DNA of 64,000 bases. Origin: Ignavibacteriota bacterium. GTDB lineage: Bacteria > Bacteroidota > Ignavibacteria > UBA10030 > UBA6906. Below, piece by piece: positions 9,702 to 19,069 of the stretch (position 1 is the first letter of the stretch; every line of letters begins with the position of its first letter). The notes under the pieces were generated by a model, which did no database searches, had not been told where the DNA came from, and worked only from the letters and a program-made list of their open reading frames with translations. The position numbers and the translations under genes are program-made. Location: positions 62,001 through 126,000 of the forward strand of contig JADJHP010000002.1 of the NCBI GenBank assembly GCA_016707525.1, given 5' to 3'.

Positions 9702-10769
9702 ATGATAGGGTCGAATCCCATCGTCGGCACCGGACTGCATGCACTCGGCGGAGTATCCGCGTCGACATGCTACGTGCCGTTTCAAGGGACAAAGAACTGG
9801 TCTTGGGGGACGTTCTGGCTCGTCCAGGCCTTGTTCGCCTGGATCATCATGCCGATCGTGCTGGGCGTCCTCACGGTACCCGGGTATTTCGGCATACTTG
9901 CCAGCGCTCCTTCCGGTCCCTTCTGGGGCGCGTTCCTCCTTGGAGGGCTGTATGGTTTCGGCGGGATGTCGTTCGGCCTGGCCATCAAGCATGTGGGGTA
10001 TTCGCTTACCTACACCATCTCGATCGGGATTTCCGCGGTGGTGGGGACCATTCTCCCACTGATGATCTTCGGGGGTCTTACGGAATACTTCTCCCGGCCG
10101 GGCGGAGGGATCGTTCTCGTCGGGATGGCGCTCTCTCTGGTGGGCGTCCTGGTATGCGGTTGGGCGGGGTTCAGAAAGGAGCGGGACCTGACGGCGGCGC
10201 AGGGAGGGGCGGTGCAGTTCAATATGGCGAAGGGTCTGTTCCTCACCATCTTTGCCGGTGTGCTTTCAGGGGTCTTCAACGTGTCGTTGGAGATAGGCCA
10301 GCCGATCGCCGACATGGCGGCACAGAATGGCGCCGGGAACTTTCAGGGGAACGCGAAACAGATCGTCTCCACCGCCGGTTGCTTCATCGTGAATGCCGTG
10401 TGGTTCCTTGTCGCGGGGATCAAGGATGGCACGTTGAAAGAACTCGCCGGGAGCTCCGGACTCTCCGTCGGCCTCCGGACACGCAACGCGCTCTGGTCGG
10501 CGCTCGCGGGGATCCTCTGGAGTATGCAATTCTTCTTCTATGGACTGGGGCATGTGCAGATGGGTTCCTTCCGGTTCGCTAGCTGGGTGCTCCACATGTC
10601 CATGTTGATATTCTTCAGTTATGGTGTGGGAGTGATCATGAAGGAGTGGTCCAGCGTACGCCGCAGCACCTATGGCTTACTGGTGGTAGCGCTGGTGCTG
10701 CTTGTTGCTTCTTTCGTCATCACCTCCTATGGCAGCTACTACGGTGAACAGCTGGTGACCACTCACTAA
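9702..10769 (+). CDS. rhaT: L-rhamnose/proton symporter RhaT
   Basis: A 355-residue integral membrane protein with about ten helices. The N-terminus (GGVSASTCYVPF, then KNWSWGTFW) aligns by eye with the start of enterobacterial RhaT (about 344 residues), and the body keeps GFGGMSFGLAIKHVGYSLT and GVLSGVFNVSLEIG. It should import L-rhamnose with H+ through the inner membrane. AAAGAGGA lies nine bases before ATG 9702. The next gene is a rhamnose mutarotase 17 bases downstream, which supports the assignment. The region upstream runs into the G/C block within 165 bases, so promoter and regulator may have been lost from the assembly. Confidence 0.9.
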   Translation: MIGSNPIVGTGLHALGGVSASTCYVPFQGTKNWSWGTFWLVQALFAWIIMPIVLGVLTVPGYFGILASAPSGPFWGAFLLGGLYGFGGMSFGLAIKHVGYSLTYTISIGISAVVGTILPLMIFGGLTEYFSRPGGGIVLVGMALSLVGVLVCGWAGFRKERDLTAAQGGAVQFNMAKGLFLTIFAGVLSGVFNVSLEIGQPIADMAAQNGAGNFQGNAKQIVSTAGCFIVNAVWFLVAGIKDGTLKELAGSSGLSVGLRTRNALWSALAGILWSMQFFFYGLGHVQMGSFRFASWVLHMSMLIFFSYGVGVIMKEWSSVRRSTYGLLVVALVLLVASFVITSYGSYYGEQLVTTH

Positions 10770-10786
10770 TAGTGGAGACATTCGTC

Positions 10787-11110
10787 GTGAAACGATTCGG
10801 ACAGATCATCGGGGTCGATCCCGCGCAGTTCGAGAAGTACAAGGAGTACCATGCCGCCGTCTGGCCGGAGATCCTGGCCATGATCAAGGCATGCAACATC
10901 GAGAACTACTCCATCTTCCATAAGGATGGGCAGCTCTTTGCATACATGGAGTACACGGGGAACGATTTCGCGGCAGACATGGCGAAGATGGCTGCCGATC
11001 CGAAGACGCAGGAGTGGTGGGATGTCATGATGCCCATGCAGCGGCCGGTTGCCAACCGCGCCCCGGGCGAATGGTGGGCCACCATGGAAGAAGTCTTTCA
11101 CCTGGACTGA
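10787..11110 (+). CDS. rhaM: L-rhamnose mutarotase
   Basis: A 107-residue dimeric alpha/beta-barrel type enzyme that interconverts the alpha and beta anomers of L-rhamnose before isomerisation in the cytoplasm. The family signature is visible: EYHAAVWPEI near the N-terminus (catalytic His region), NYSIF, a double Trp in TQEWWDVMMP, and the ending MEEVFHLD, which corresponds to the QEVFYLP end of the E. coli protein. I prefer GTG 10787 because it reproduces the usual N-terminus and has GGAG about 10 bases upstream; GTG 10772 would add five residues. It forms an operon with rhaT. Confidence 0.9.
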   Translation: MKRFGQIIGVDPAQFEKYKEYHAAVWPEILAMIKACNIENYSIFHKDGQLFAYMEYTGNDFAADMAKMAADPKTQEWWDVMMPMQRPVANRAPGEWWATMEEVFHLD

Positions 11111-11196
11111 GGCGTCTGACGCCTTCGGAGAGGGATGATCGTACGTGCCCGCGGCAACGACGGCACGCTGATGCATCATGCGCATAGGAGCGGATC

Positions 11197-12363
11197 ATGG
11201 AGAGGACTTCAAACTGTCTTACGAAACTTGACCGGATGAACAGAACGCTGCGGCATGAAGAGGCCGACCGGGTGCCTATCAGCGATTTCTTCTGGGGAAG
11301 CTTCGTGAAGCGCTGGCGGCAGGAATTGGGCCTGCCGGAGAGTGCCGATCCCTACACCTATTACGATCTTGATTGGATCGTCACCAATCCGAACCTGGAT
11401 CCGCTCATCCGGCCGTTCCAGACCGTACGGGAGGATGCGCAGGAGGTCGTCGTCAAGACCGGCTTCGGTGCCACGCTGCGCAAGCGGTTCGATTATCCCA
11501 TGCCCGAGTACATGGGGTTCGATGTCGACACCATCGAGAAGTTGCAGGCCTTTGCGTTCGACGATCCCTGGGACCGGCGACGGTATCTCGAAGCGGGAGA
11601 CAACCAGATCTCCGGTGTCGGCGACGGGTTCGTGCGCAACTCGCCCGCCTGGGTGGACACCGTGCGGACGTGGCATCCGACCATCCCTGTGTACGGTAGC
11701 ACCCTCGAGTGTTCCGAATGCCTGACGAGATTGGTCGGACAGGAGAACACGTTGATGTGGATGGGGATGTACCCCGACGAACTGGGTGCGTGCATCAACA
11801 CAATGGGGGAATTCTACCTGGAGACCGCAAAGGCGCAGATCGCGGCGGCGGACGGGCTGCTGGATGGATTCGTGATCTGGGGAGATGTTGCCTACAAGAA
11901 GACCCTGCTCTTCAGTCCTCAGTACTGGCGGACATATTTCAAGCCCTGGGTGAAGGCGATGGTGGAGGAGTGCCACAAGCATCATCTTCCCGTGATCTAT
12001 CACGGCTGCGGCAATGTTGAGCTGATCTTCGAGGATTTCATCGAGATAGGCGTGGACTCCTACAATCCCCTGGAGGCCAAGGCAGGGCTCGATGCGGTGG
12101 AGCTCAAGAAGAAGTACGGGACGAAGATCGCCTACTGCGGGAACAACAACATCCAGATCTGGGAGACCGGGGATCTGGAGTTGATCCGGAGAGATGTGAT
12201 GCGGAAACTCAATGCTGCGAAAGGGGGAGGGTTCATCTTCCAGTCGGACCACTCGGTCTCGAGCGCCGTTCCGGGAAAGGCGTACGACTACATCGTGAAA
12301 CTCGTGAGGGAGTTCGGAACATACCCGCTGCGGCTGGGTGAGTTCGATGTACCAATGACGTGA
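11197..12363 (+). CDS. uroporphyrinogen decarboxylase (URO-D)-family protein in rhamnose cluster
   Basis: A 388-residue TIM-barrel protein of the URO-D superfamily, which includes HemE and the corrinoid methyltransferases MtaA/MtbA/CmuA. Visible family elements are RHEEADRVPISDFFWG at the start, YHGCGNVELIFEDFIEIG, DSYNPLEAKAGLD and AYCGNNNIQIWETGD. The HemE N-terminal arginine motif is not apparent, so haem synthesis is unlikely. It lies 86 bases after rhaM in the same direction and may be co-transcribed. Similar URO-D-like genes are often seen near carbohydrate genes in environmental bacteria, with no settled function that I know of; methyl transfer or sugar-acid metabolism are both guesses. 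Confidence 0.8.
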   Translation: MERTSNCLTKLDRMNRTLRHEEADRVPISDFFWGSFVKRWRQELGLPESADPYTYYDLDWIVTNPNLDPLIRPFQTVREDAQEVVVKTGFGATLRKRFDYPMPEYMGFDVDTIEKLQAFAFDDPWDRRRYLEAGDNQISGVGDGFVRNSPAWVDTVRTWHPTIPVYGSTLECSECLTRLVGQENTLMWMGMYPDELGACINTMGEFYLETAKAQIAAADGLLDGFVIWGDVAYKKTLLFSPQYWRTYFKPWVKAMVEECHKHHLPVIYHGCGNVELIFEDFIEIGVDSYNPLEAKAGLDAVELKKKYGTKIAYCGNNNIQIWETGDLELIRRDVMRKLNAAKGGGFIFQSDHSVSSAVPGKAYDYIVKLVREFGTYPLRLGEFDVPMT

Positions 12364-12392
12364 GCGGGGATCGGGCCGGCAGCGAAGCCCGC

Positions 12393-13787
12393 TCAGGCGA
12401 GGAGTCCGGCAACGACAAAGAGCACTGCCGCGATGCTTGCCGAGACCAGTGCATAGGGCAACTGGGCTTCCACGTGTTCGATCACGGTCGTCTTCGCGGA
12501 GATCGCCGTCACCACGGACGTGTCGGAGAAGGGCGAGGTATTGTCGCCGAACACGCCGCCGGAGATGCACGCTGCGAACATCAGGGGGAGCGGAACCCCC
12601 ATGGCCTGGGAGACCGGGACGGCCAGCGGGACCATGATGCTGAACGTTCCGTACGAGGTCCCCGTAGCGAATGAGATAAGGCAGCTGACGAAGAAGAAGA
12701 TCAGCGGCATGAGGAAGGCCGGGACGTTGCCTGAAGCGAGCCCTGCGATGTAGTGACCCGTCCCCATCTCCTTGCACAGAGAACCGAGTGCGAGGGCGAG
12801 TGCCAGCAGGATACCCACTTCCATGAAGTCGCCGAACCCGGCGTACACCGATTTTTCGACCGGCGGACGTTCCGCGGCGGGGCGGAACTGCACCATGAGT
12901 GCAAGGGCGGCGATGGAAGCAAGGACCGCATAGAAGACGGATGCCGTGCCATCCCCCTTGAGCATCGAGCCGTTGCCGGTGACGACGAGTGCGATGAGCA
13001 TTGTTGCCACGAGCACGAGCACGGGGACGATCACCAGGAGGCTCATTGCGGGAGTCCCGCCGGCCATGGCGGGGTCGCCGGCTGCATGGTCCGTCAGGTC
13101 ATCCATGGTCTCCTTTTCCGTGACCGCCGCGGTGTACTTCTTCATCGCGCCGATATTCCAGCCGAAGGTCATCGTCAGGATGATCACGATCAGGCTGACG
13201 ATGCAGTAGAAGTTCATCGGCATGGCGCTTACCACGACGCTGAAGGGGTCGGTGATCCCCTGGGCGACGAGGAGCGTCATGTAGAATGCCCCCCATGCGT
13301 TGAACACGATGGTGGCGACCCAGTTGATGCTGATGCTGTGGAGGAAGTACGCCAGTTTTGCGCGGGGTATGCCGAGTCTGTCGTAGAGGCTACCGACGGT
13401 GGTGCCGTTGACCATGATGTTCGAGTAGTTTTCGAGGATCATGAGCAGACCGATCGCCCAGGTGAGGAGGAAGACCGGTCTCCGGCTGCGGATATTCAAG
13501 GATTCCAGGAGGCGGACCATGCCTTTGAATCCGCCGGAGGTCTCCATCAGCTTGATCAGTCCCCCGACGAAGATCCCGAAGAGGATCAGTTGGAGGTTGC
13601 CCCGGTCGCCGGTGACCTTGATCACCCGTTCGAGGTACTCGACGACGAAGGCAGTTTTGGAAATGGACAGCAGGAACATTGCCGCCAGGCCGCCGACGAG
13701 GAGGGCGGGGATGATCTTCTTTTTCCACAGGGCAAGGATGAGGGCGAGGACGGGCGGGAGGATGCTGAGGATTCCAAGGTGCGTCAT
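12393..13787 (-). CDS. NhaC-family Na+/H+ antiporter
   Basis: A 464-residue polytopic protein with about 11-12 helices. Family features include LMILENYSNIMVNGTTVGSL in the first half, FGWNIGAMKKYTAAV, and SFATGTSYGTFSIMVPLAVP followed by ISGGVFGDNTSPFSDTSVV in the second, a typical NhaC-family ion-binding region. It should exchange Na+ for H+ (or a carboxylate pair, as in malate-Na+/lactate antiporters of the same family). It converges with the URO-D gene, whose stop lies 29 bases away. Substrate preference cannot be read from the sequence. Confidence 0.85.
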   Translation of the reverse strand: MTHLGILSILPPVLALILALWKKKIIPALLVGGLAAMFLLSISKTAFVVEYLERVIKVTGDRGNLQLILFGIFVGGLIKLMETSGGFKGMVRLLESLNIRSRRPVFLLTWAIGLLMILENYSNIMVNGTTVGSLYDRLGIPRAKLAYFLHSISINWVATIVFNAWGAFYMTLLVAQGITDPFSVVVSAMPMNFYCIVSLIVIILTMTFGWNIGAMKKYTAAVTEKETMDDLTDHAAGDPAMAGGTPAMSLLVIVPVLVLVATMLIALVVTGNGSMLKGDGTASVFYAVLASIAALALMVQFRPAAERPPVEKSVYAGFGDFMEVGILLALALALGSLCKEMGTGHYIAGLASGNVPAFLMPLIFFFVSCLISFATGTSYGTFSIMVPLAVPVSQAMGVPLPLMFAACISGGVFGDNTSPFSDTSVVTAISAKTTVIEHVEAQLPYALVSASIAAVLFVVAGLLA

Positions 13788-14179
13788 GATCGGACCTTTG
13801 TCGTGACAGGCGGTTCTTCGCCCTGAAGCCGGTGGTTTGGGTGACTGCCGGAGTGCTGGAGCGTGTTCAGAGTATACGGAGTTGATTCGGTGAAATCAAC
13901 TTCCACCGGTCTTTCCCATCGGGGAGTACGATCTGATCACTTTCAGCGGTGGCCTGTTCTTCATGGGAGCAAAGGATGTGGATGGGGAAGGCATTGCCAG
14001 GCAAGAACGGCGGGCTCTGGGAACTTTTCCCAAAAAAGAATGTTCGGACAAAGGAGCCCGGACCTGTTCTCCTATCTCTTGACGAGGGGCTCTGCCGGTC
14101 ATTCCGCACCCGCACTCCGGGGCCCCGATTGCACTGGCTTTGAGGCAGAAGCCCATCACCGTTGGAAGGAGGGATAAAG
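13788..14179. other. intergenic stretch without supported gene
   Basis: About 390 bases between the divergent NhaC and DUF4386 genes. Frames on both strands are short, with no ribosome site, signal peptide or recognisable motif apart from the GGAGGG before the DUF4386 start. It should contain the promoters of both neighbours, but I could not point to convincing hexamers. Confidence 0.5.
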
Positions 14180-14877
14180 ATGGATCCGCTCAGGAGATCC
14201 TCGCTCATTTTTGGCTTTTTCTTCGCCGGTACCTTCATCTTTTCGATTCCCGCACTCCCGTTCTACGACCTGATACTCCACAACTCCGGCTATATCCTCG
14301 AAGGGGGGTTCGATACACGCGTCGCGACGGGCGCGCTGTTGGAGATCTTCCTTGCCATCTGCAACATCGCGACCGCGATCGTGCTCTTCCCCCTCGTCAA
14401 GCGTGTCCGGGAGACCGTCGCCTCGGGTATGTCGCGGTGCGCACCGTCGAGTCCGTCCTGATCCTTGCAGGCGTTATCAGTCTCATGTCGGTCGTGACGT
14501 TGCGGGCTACCGCGCCTCCGCAGGTCAGCCCGGAGGTCCTTTCCCTTGCGGGGCAGATGCTTGTTGCGTTCCACGACTGGACCTTCATGCTGGGGCCGCA
14601 GTTCTGTTCCGGTTTCGGAAACGGCTTGTTGCTTGGGTATTTGATGTACCGGTCCGGGCTCGTGCCGCGGCGCATGGCGCTTCTTGGTCTCGTTGGCGGA
14701 CCGCTGGCGTTCCTTGGTGGTGTGCTGGTGTTGTTCGGAGTTCTCGAGCAAATGAGCGTCGGGTTGTTCGCTCTTACTGCTTTCGAGATCGTCTGGGAGC
14801 TTTCGATAACCTTCTATGCCATCGTCAAAGGATTCAGGCCGATATCTGTGGCTGGTGAACTTGCAGTTCAGCATTGA
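14180..14877 (+). CDS. DUF4386 membrane protein, frameshifted
   Basis: Starts at ATG 14180 behind GGAGGG. Frame one covers MDPLRRSSLIFGFFFAG to VKRVRETVASG; the family continuation YVAVRTVESVLILAGVISL is in another frame and ends at 14877. The join near 14425-14432 is repaired by one added base (giving ALGYVAVRTVES), so the intact product would have about 232 residues with six helices, the normal DUF4386 size. Later helices (QFCSGFGNGLLLGYLMYRSG, GPLAFLGGVLVLFGV) fit the family. The function of DUF4386 is unknown. It is followed 8 bases later by a DUF2938 gene. One missing base may be a sequencing error. Confidence 0.75.
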
Positions 14878-14885
14878 GGCATGGT

Positions 14886-15374
14886 ATGGACGCTCAGGTC
14901 ATTCTAGGCGCCACTGCCATTGGCCTTGGTGCGACGCTCCTCACAGATCTGTGGAATCTCTGTCTGAAGGCATTCTTCGGCATTCCATCTCTGGACTTCT
15001 GCCTCCTGGGGCGCTGGCTGCTTCATATGCCGTCAGGGACGTTCATGCATAAGAGCATCGCTGCCGCACCCGGCAGGCGTTTTGAGTGCGTCGTTGGCCG
15101 GACCGCACATTACTCCATCGGGATCGCGCTCGCGTTCGCCTTCATCGTGCTTGTCCCCGGGGAGTGGCTGGTCCTGCCGACGTTGCTACCGGCGCTTCTC
15201 TACGGCATCAGTACTGTGGTCTTCCCGCTCTTCATCATGCAGCCGGCGTTCGGTTTGGGTTTTGCGGGGGCTCGTACTCCCAAGCCCGCACAGACGAGGT
15301 TGAAGAGTCTGATGACGCATACTGTTTTCGGATTCGGGTTGTGGGGGTGTGCGGTGGGGATGAATCTTCTGTGA
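14886..15374 (+). CDS. DUF2938 membrane protein
   Basis: A 162-residue, four-helix protein. It shows the DUF2938 pattern: GRWLLHMPSGTFMHKSIA, then HYSIGIALAFAFI, WLVLPTLLPALLYG, and FPLFIMQPAFGLGFAGARTPKP with a final HTVFGFGLWGCAVG. The function is unknown. GAGG (14876-14879) sits seven bases before ATG 14886, which I prefer over an upstream in-frame TTG. It is probably co-transcribed with the preceding DUF4386 gene; the two hydrophobic proteins could act together, but nothing beyond adjacency supports that. Confidence 0.8.
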   Translation: MDAQVILGATAIGLGATLLTDLWNLCLKAFFGIPSLDFCLLGRWLLHMPSGTFMHKSIAAAPGRRFECVVGRTAHYSIGIALAFAFIVLVPGEWLVLPTLLPALLYGISTVVFPLFIMQPAFGLGFAGARTPKPAQTRLKSLMTHTVFGFGLWGCAVGMNLL

Positions 15375-15427
15375 GATTTCGGGGTTGGGTGTCTGTGGAG
15401 TGTTTACACGGGGGGGCCGCGGGCGGC

Positions 15428-15709
15428 GGGTGGAAGGATGATCCACCATTCCATCTGCGCCTTGCGGCTGAGATGAGAGTTCCCGGCAGGGCATGGCTCG
15501 AGTATGAAGTGAAGCCCGTCGGGGAGGGGTCGACGATCAGACAGACGGCGATATTCGATCCGGCCGGTCTCGCGGGTCTCGCCTACTGGTACGGTATCTA
15601 TCCTGTACACGCACTCATCTTCAGGCGCCTGATCCATGTCATCGCCCGAAAGGCGGTGATTCATCCACCTGAGAGTCATGGCCAGCGGAGGTCGTCCAGT
15701 GGCAATTGA
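15428..15709 (+). pseudogene. C-terminal remnant of a DUF2867 / NAD(P)-binding family gene
   Basis: The frame reads HLRLAAEMRVPGRAWLEYEV, then IRQTAIFDPAGLAGLAYWYG and HALIFRRLIHVIARKA, to TGA 15709. This is the end of the DUF2867 domain, which normally follows an NAD(P)-binding Rossmann domain in proteins of about 480 residues. The N-terminal part is absent from the preceding sequence, which is occupied by DUF2938, and no start is evident. It therefore looks like a truncated gene left by rearrangement. The rest of 15710-15833 holds nothing recognisable. Confidence 0.6.
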
Positions 15710-15833
15710 ACGAGCATGATTCACGGTCACCCGGCCAGGGGGGCGTGATGATGTTCACAATGCCGTCACAGAATACTGTTGACACTTTGCCCAGGCCGAA
15801 CGACCCGAGGGTATAGCTACCCGTTGCCAGGTG

Positions 15834-18575
15834 CTACTTCAGAAGCAGTGTTACCGGTCCGTTCCCCGGACACTCGATCGAGAACGTTCCTCCCTTGATC
15901 CTGATCGCCTTGCCGGATCTCTGGTTCCTCAGGTTCATCGGGGTCGCGCTGCGGAATGTGCTGCCTTCAGGCAGCCTCACGTCACAGTGTACATGCCGTC
16001 CGGATGTCTCCCACAGGCGCAAGAGCACTCCTTCCGCGTTTTCCACAGGCCCGAAGGCTGTGACCGCAACGCTCCGCTCCGAGACTTCCACTCCCGCGCA
16101 TGTGAGCGGGTGCTTGCCTGCAGGGCCGGATGCAAGTGCGGCGTAGAACGGCGTCATGAGATCTTCCGAGGGCACGACCAGGCTCGTCGCCGGATCGTAT
16201 TTCCTAAAAGGCCAGAGATAGAAATGAGCCGACCAGGAGCCCTCGATCCATTCTGTAAAATTGGTGCTCCACTGGTTATTGAAGAGGTTGAAATACACGT
16301 TCGCCCTCTTTGGAATGAAATCCCCGCTCCAGGTCCAGAGCCCGGGACGGTCCAGGCTCACCGCGGGGGCGTCAAGGGAGGTGACGGCGAACCCGGCACC
16401 ATTCTTGTCAAAAAGCGCCACTCCGTGCTGGGTCATGTAATAGTCGAAGTTGCTCCCTTTGACGAAATCCTTTGACGGGTCGGCAATGCCACCCAGCCTC
16501 CCGACGCGGAATTCCGGATCGTCGATACTGAACGGGAAGGCCAACCACCCGGCCTCCGGCCACGGCTCCGCCGGCTTTGCTTGCATGCTCCATGTGATCT
16601 TCAGCGCAGGTTTGCCGGCTTCCAGCTCATACACAAGCGTGTATGCGTGCGGGATCTTGTCTGTGGATCTGAACAACGCCACTGCGGCAATGCGGTTTCT
16701 GTCGGCCTCCCAGCGGATCACGGGAGCCGTACCGGCTGCAACGAAGCCGGGCCGGTCGTCCAGGTTGGGCCGCCCGAGCTCCGCGGGAGCCCAGTCCCAA
16801 CCACCCTTGATGTACGCTTTGGCGTATGCATCGACCTGTGTTTTGTCAAACTTCTGATAGACATAGCCGCCAAAAGGCCAGGCGGCTTCGGGTGCGTTCA
16901 ACGTGGGACCGGCAAAGTTCTTGCTTGATGCTGCGATCATTTCACGGCCAGTTGCCTTTTCGATGACCGATACCAATCTCCCTCTCTCCCGGTCCAGCTT
17001 CACAGCGAGGTACTCGTTCTCGAGTATGCCCTGACTTGAGTCATGGGAAACCGCTGTAGTCTTGGCTGATGCAGGGGCATCCGACGGGACGTACGTGCGG
17101 TACCCCATTCCCGGGACGTTCCGCACTTCGAACCGGTAGACATTATCCTTGTTCTCGAGTGGGACCAGGTCGCCCGTTGCGGCATCCTTCAATGCCCGGA
17201 TTCCTGTGCCGGAGTGGGCACGCAGCTCCACCATCCCTGAACGGGGATACGGAAGCGGATTGTAGACGATGATCCTGTTGCCCTCCACGTTCACATTGGC
17301 GGCAAAGGCTGCAAGGTGCTTCTGCAGCGCAGGGACCGTTCTCCGCGCTGCCTGGAGGACGTGGTCTTCCTTTTCCTGCCAGGAATGTTCGATCATGTCA
17401 TAGTCACCGAGCGCACGATGCGCGAGGAAGTCATCATCATACCGCCAGATGCCGGAATGCCCGTGGCTCATCGCCATGCCGAACGTGTGCTCCGCAAACA
17501 GCAGCAGGTCTTCGTACGCCGGGTTCAGGGCGGGTTCGGGGACAGGAGTTCTCCTGGAGAGCAGGCTATTGAGCGTTGACGTTGCTTCAACACTCTTCAG
17601 GTCCTGCAACGTACGGCTGTACTGGCCGAACTGTTTTGGCATGGACATGTAGCCATGGATCCAAGTGTCCGGCATATCGCCGCGGACAACAGGCAGCTTC
17701 GGCTTCTCCTTCATGAGTGCGTCATAGAAATCAGACATGCGTCCCACCCGGATCCGGGCGTTGGGTGCAAGCTCGTGGGCTTTCCGGAGCGTCTCCTTGA
17801 TCTCTTTGAGCGACGGCGCACCCAGGTTGTCATTCGTGTGAATGATGGCGAGCCACGATGTGAACGGCCATCCTTCCGGCGGAATAAGGTCGGTCCCATA
17901 GTATCCGCCCCAGTAGAGCGTCATCAGGCGCGAACCATCCGGTCCTTCCCACCAGAACAGCAACGGCACTTCGGGCGATCGTGACGCGGCATTGCAGCCG
18001 ATGTGGAGGAACTTGATCCCGGCCTGGTTCAGGGCGGTGGGGAGGATCCAAGAATGACTGGGAACATCCGTGAGCTTGGCATCGATCGGCAGGTCCAGAC
18101 CGTAGCTTCGGGCGATCTCATCCGAGAACCGGAATCCGCGAACGAGAAGTTCGGGTGTCATGGATTCGGTCTCGAACGTGCACGGAAGCGCATGCACGGC
18201 GAACTTCCCCCTCCGAATCGCGTTGCCAACCCTGCTGCGGAGAGCGGGGTTTCGCCGGAGGATCTCTTTCATCGGATACCCGGAGAGCGTCCAGGTGAAC
18301 TGTTGCTGCTTCCCGAGACGGGCGGTATTCTCGATCCCCTGGAGTGCTCCTTCGATCAGGGTGGAGCCGTATTTGTCCAGCACGCGCTCCGACAGGTCGG
18401 TATAACCATTGTCGAAATGTGTTTTGAACACGATGACGATATCTTTCAACCTGGTATTCATGCGTGTCTGTGCCGAGGATGTGAACGTGATCAATGCCGC
18501 AACACATACTGCGGAGAGGAAGATCCGGAGGATCGATCCGTGTGCAGTGGTCATATTAGTCGGATGCGTTTTCAT
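15834..18575 (-). CDS. secreted GH38-type alpha-mannosidase-like glycoside hydrolase
   Basis: A 913-residue protein. A signal sequence lies near the N-terminus (ILRIFLSAVCVAALITF), best exposed if translation starts at Met 8 (18554); the longer start 18575 is kept because no clear ribosome site decides. The N-terminal domain carries KTHFDNGYTD, equivalent to the HxDxGW/Y zinc motif (His 53, Asp 55), and KLTDVPSHSW, where Asp 170 takes the place of the GH38 nucleophile/zinc ligand. Large beta domains follow, as in GH38 (usual size 850-1100). The expected reaction is removal of alpha-mannose or a related sugar in the periplasm or outside. It stands alone, and the exact linkage is unknown. Confidence 0.8.
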   Translation of the reverse strand: MKTHPTNMTTAHGSILRIFLSAVCVAALITFTSSAQTRMNTRLKDIVIVFKTHFDNGYTDLSERVLDKYGSTLIEGALQGIENTARLGKQQQFTWTLSGYPMKEILRRNPALRSRVGNAIRRGKFAVHALPCTFETESMTPELLVRGFRFSDEIARSYGLDLPIDAKLTDVPSHSWILPTALNQAGIKFLHIGCNAASRSPEVPLLFWWEGPDGSRLMTLYWGGYYGTDLIPPEGWPFTSWLAIIHTNDNLGAPSLKEIKETLRKAHELAPNARIRVGRMSDFYDALMKEKPKLPVVRGDMPDTWIHGYMSMPKQFGQYSRTLQDLKSVEATSTLNSLLSRRTPVPEPALNPAYEDLLLFAEHTFGMAMSHGHSGIWRYDDDFLAHRALGDYDMIEHSWQEKEDHVLQAARRTVPALQKHLAAFAANVNVEGNRIIVYNPLPYPRSGMVELRAHSGTGIRALKDAATGDLVPLENKDNVYRFEVRNVPGMGYRTYVPSDAPASAKTTAVSHDSSQGILENEYLAVKLDRERGRLVSVIEKATGREMIAASSKNFAGPTLNAPEAAWPFGGYVYQKFDKTQVDAYAKAYIKGGWDWAPAELGRPNLDDRPGFVAAGTAPVIRWEADRNRIAAVALFRSTDKIPHAYTLVYELEAGKPALKITWSMQAKPAEPWPEAGWLAFPFSIDDPEFRVGRLGGIADPSKDFVKGSNFDYYMTQHGVALFDKNGAGFAVTSLDAPAVSLDRPGLWTWSGDFIPKRANVYFNLFNNQWSTNFTEWIEGSWSAHFYLWPFRKYDPATSLVVPSEDLMTPFYAALASGPAGKHPLTCAGVEVSERSVAVTAFGPVENAEGVLLRLWETSGRHVHCDVRLPEGSTFRSATPMNLRNQRSGKAIRIKGGTFSIECPGNGPVTLLLK

Positions 18576-18740
18576 CTGATGTGAGAGGCTTGAAGGTGAA
18601 GCAACGTGAATGCGGGAAATGTAAGGCGGATTGAAGCGAGAAGCAAAACGTCAGGGTTTTCTGCAGGCAACAACTACATTCACAAGATGTGATGCCGTAT
18701 TGCAGCAACTCAGTGCCGGTAACGGAAAGATCATACTTTG

Positions 18741-18752
18741 CGAAACGTTTCG
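18741..18752. promoter_or_regulatory. possible LacI-type operator upstream of the GH38 gene
   Basis: CGAAACGTTTCG is a perfect 12-base palindrome 166 bases before the GH38 start, similar in form to operators of LacI-family sugar regulators. No LacI-type gene is in the window, and no second copy was noticed near the other glycosidase genes, so the call is weak. Confidence 0.3.
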
Positions 18753-19069
18753 GGGTAGGAGTGATGCGCTCCCAAGAGAGGGCCCCGGACCGGTATCGAT
18801 ACTGCAGAATGCGGATCGTGCCGGGGAGCACGCCATGTGGGATGAAAGGAACGTGCCCCGATATCTGACCTGGACTGACGCATGGGTGATCCCAGACTGA
18901 CTGAATCGATGGCTTCAGTAACATAACTTGCTTCCTATGCAGGATTTTCCGTAACTGGGTTCCGTGCGTAACATGACATACCTCTTCGTGACACTTCGTT
19001 GCTTACGAACCGTATTTTCTCAACGATCCGTCGATAGTTAACTGAGAAAAAACGATCGTCCAGTCAGAG
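18753..19069. other. intergenic stretch without supported gene
   Basis: A frame on the minus strand (18924-18556) overlaps the GH38 start region but has no family resemblance or ribosome site. The A/T content rises near 18900-19060 (TTGCTTACG, GAGAAAAAAC), consistent with a non-coding spacer. Confidence 0.4.

Noticed and set aside
7693..9730. Very long open frames (up to 587 codons) on both strands
   Set aside because: They lie in the near-pure G/C block, where stop codons cannot form; translations are Gly/Pro/Arg/Ala runs without domains.
11209..12777. 522-codon open frame on the minus strand
   Set aside because: Antisense to the URO-D gene and overlapping the NhaC gene; no supporting features.
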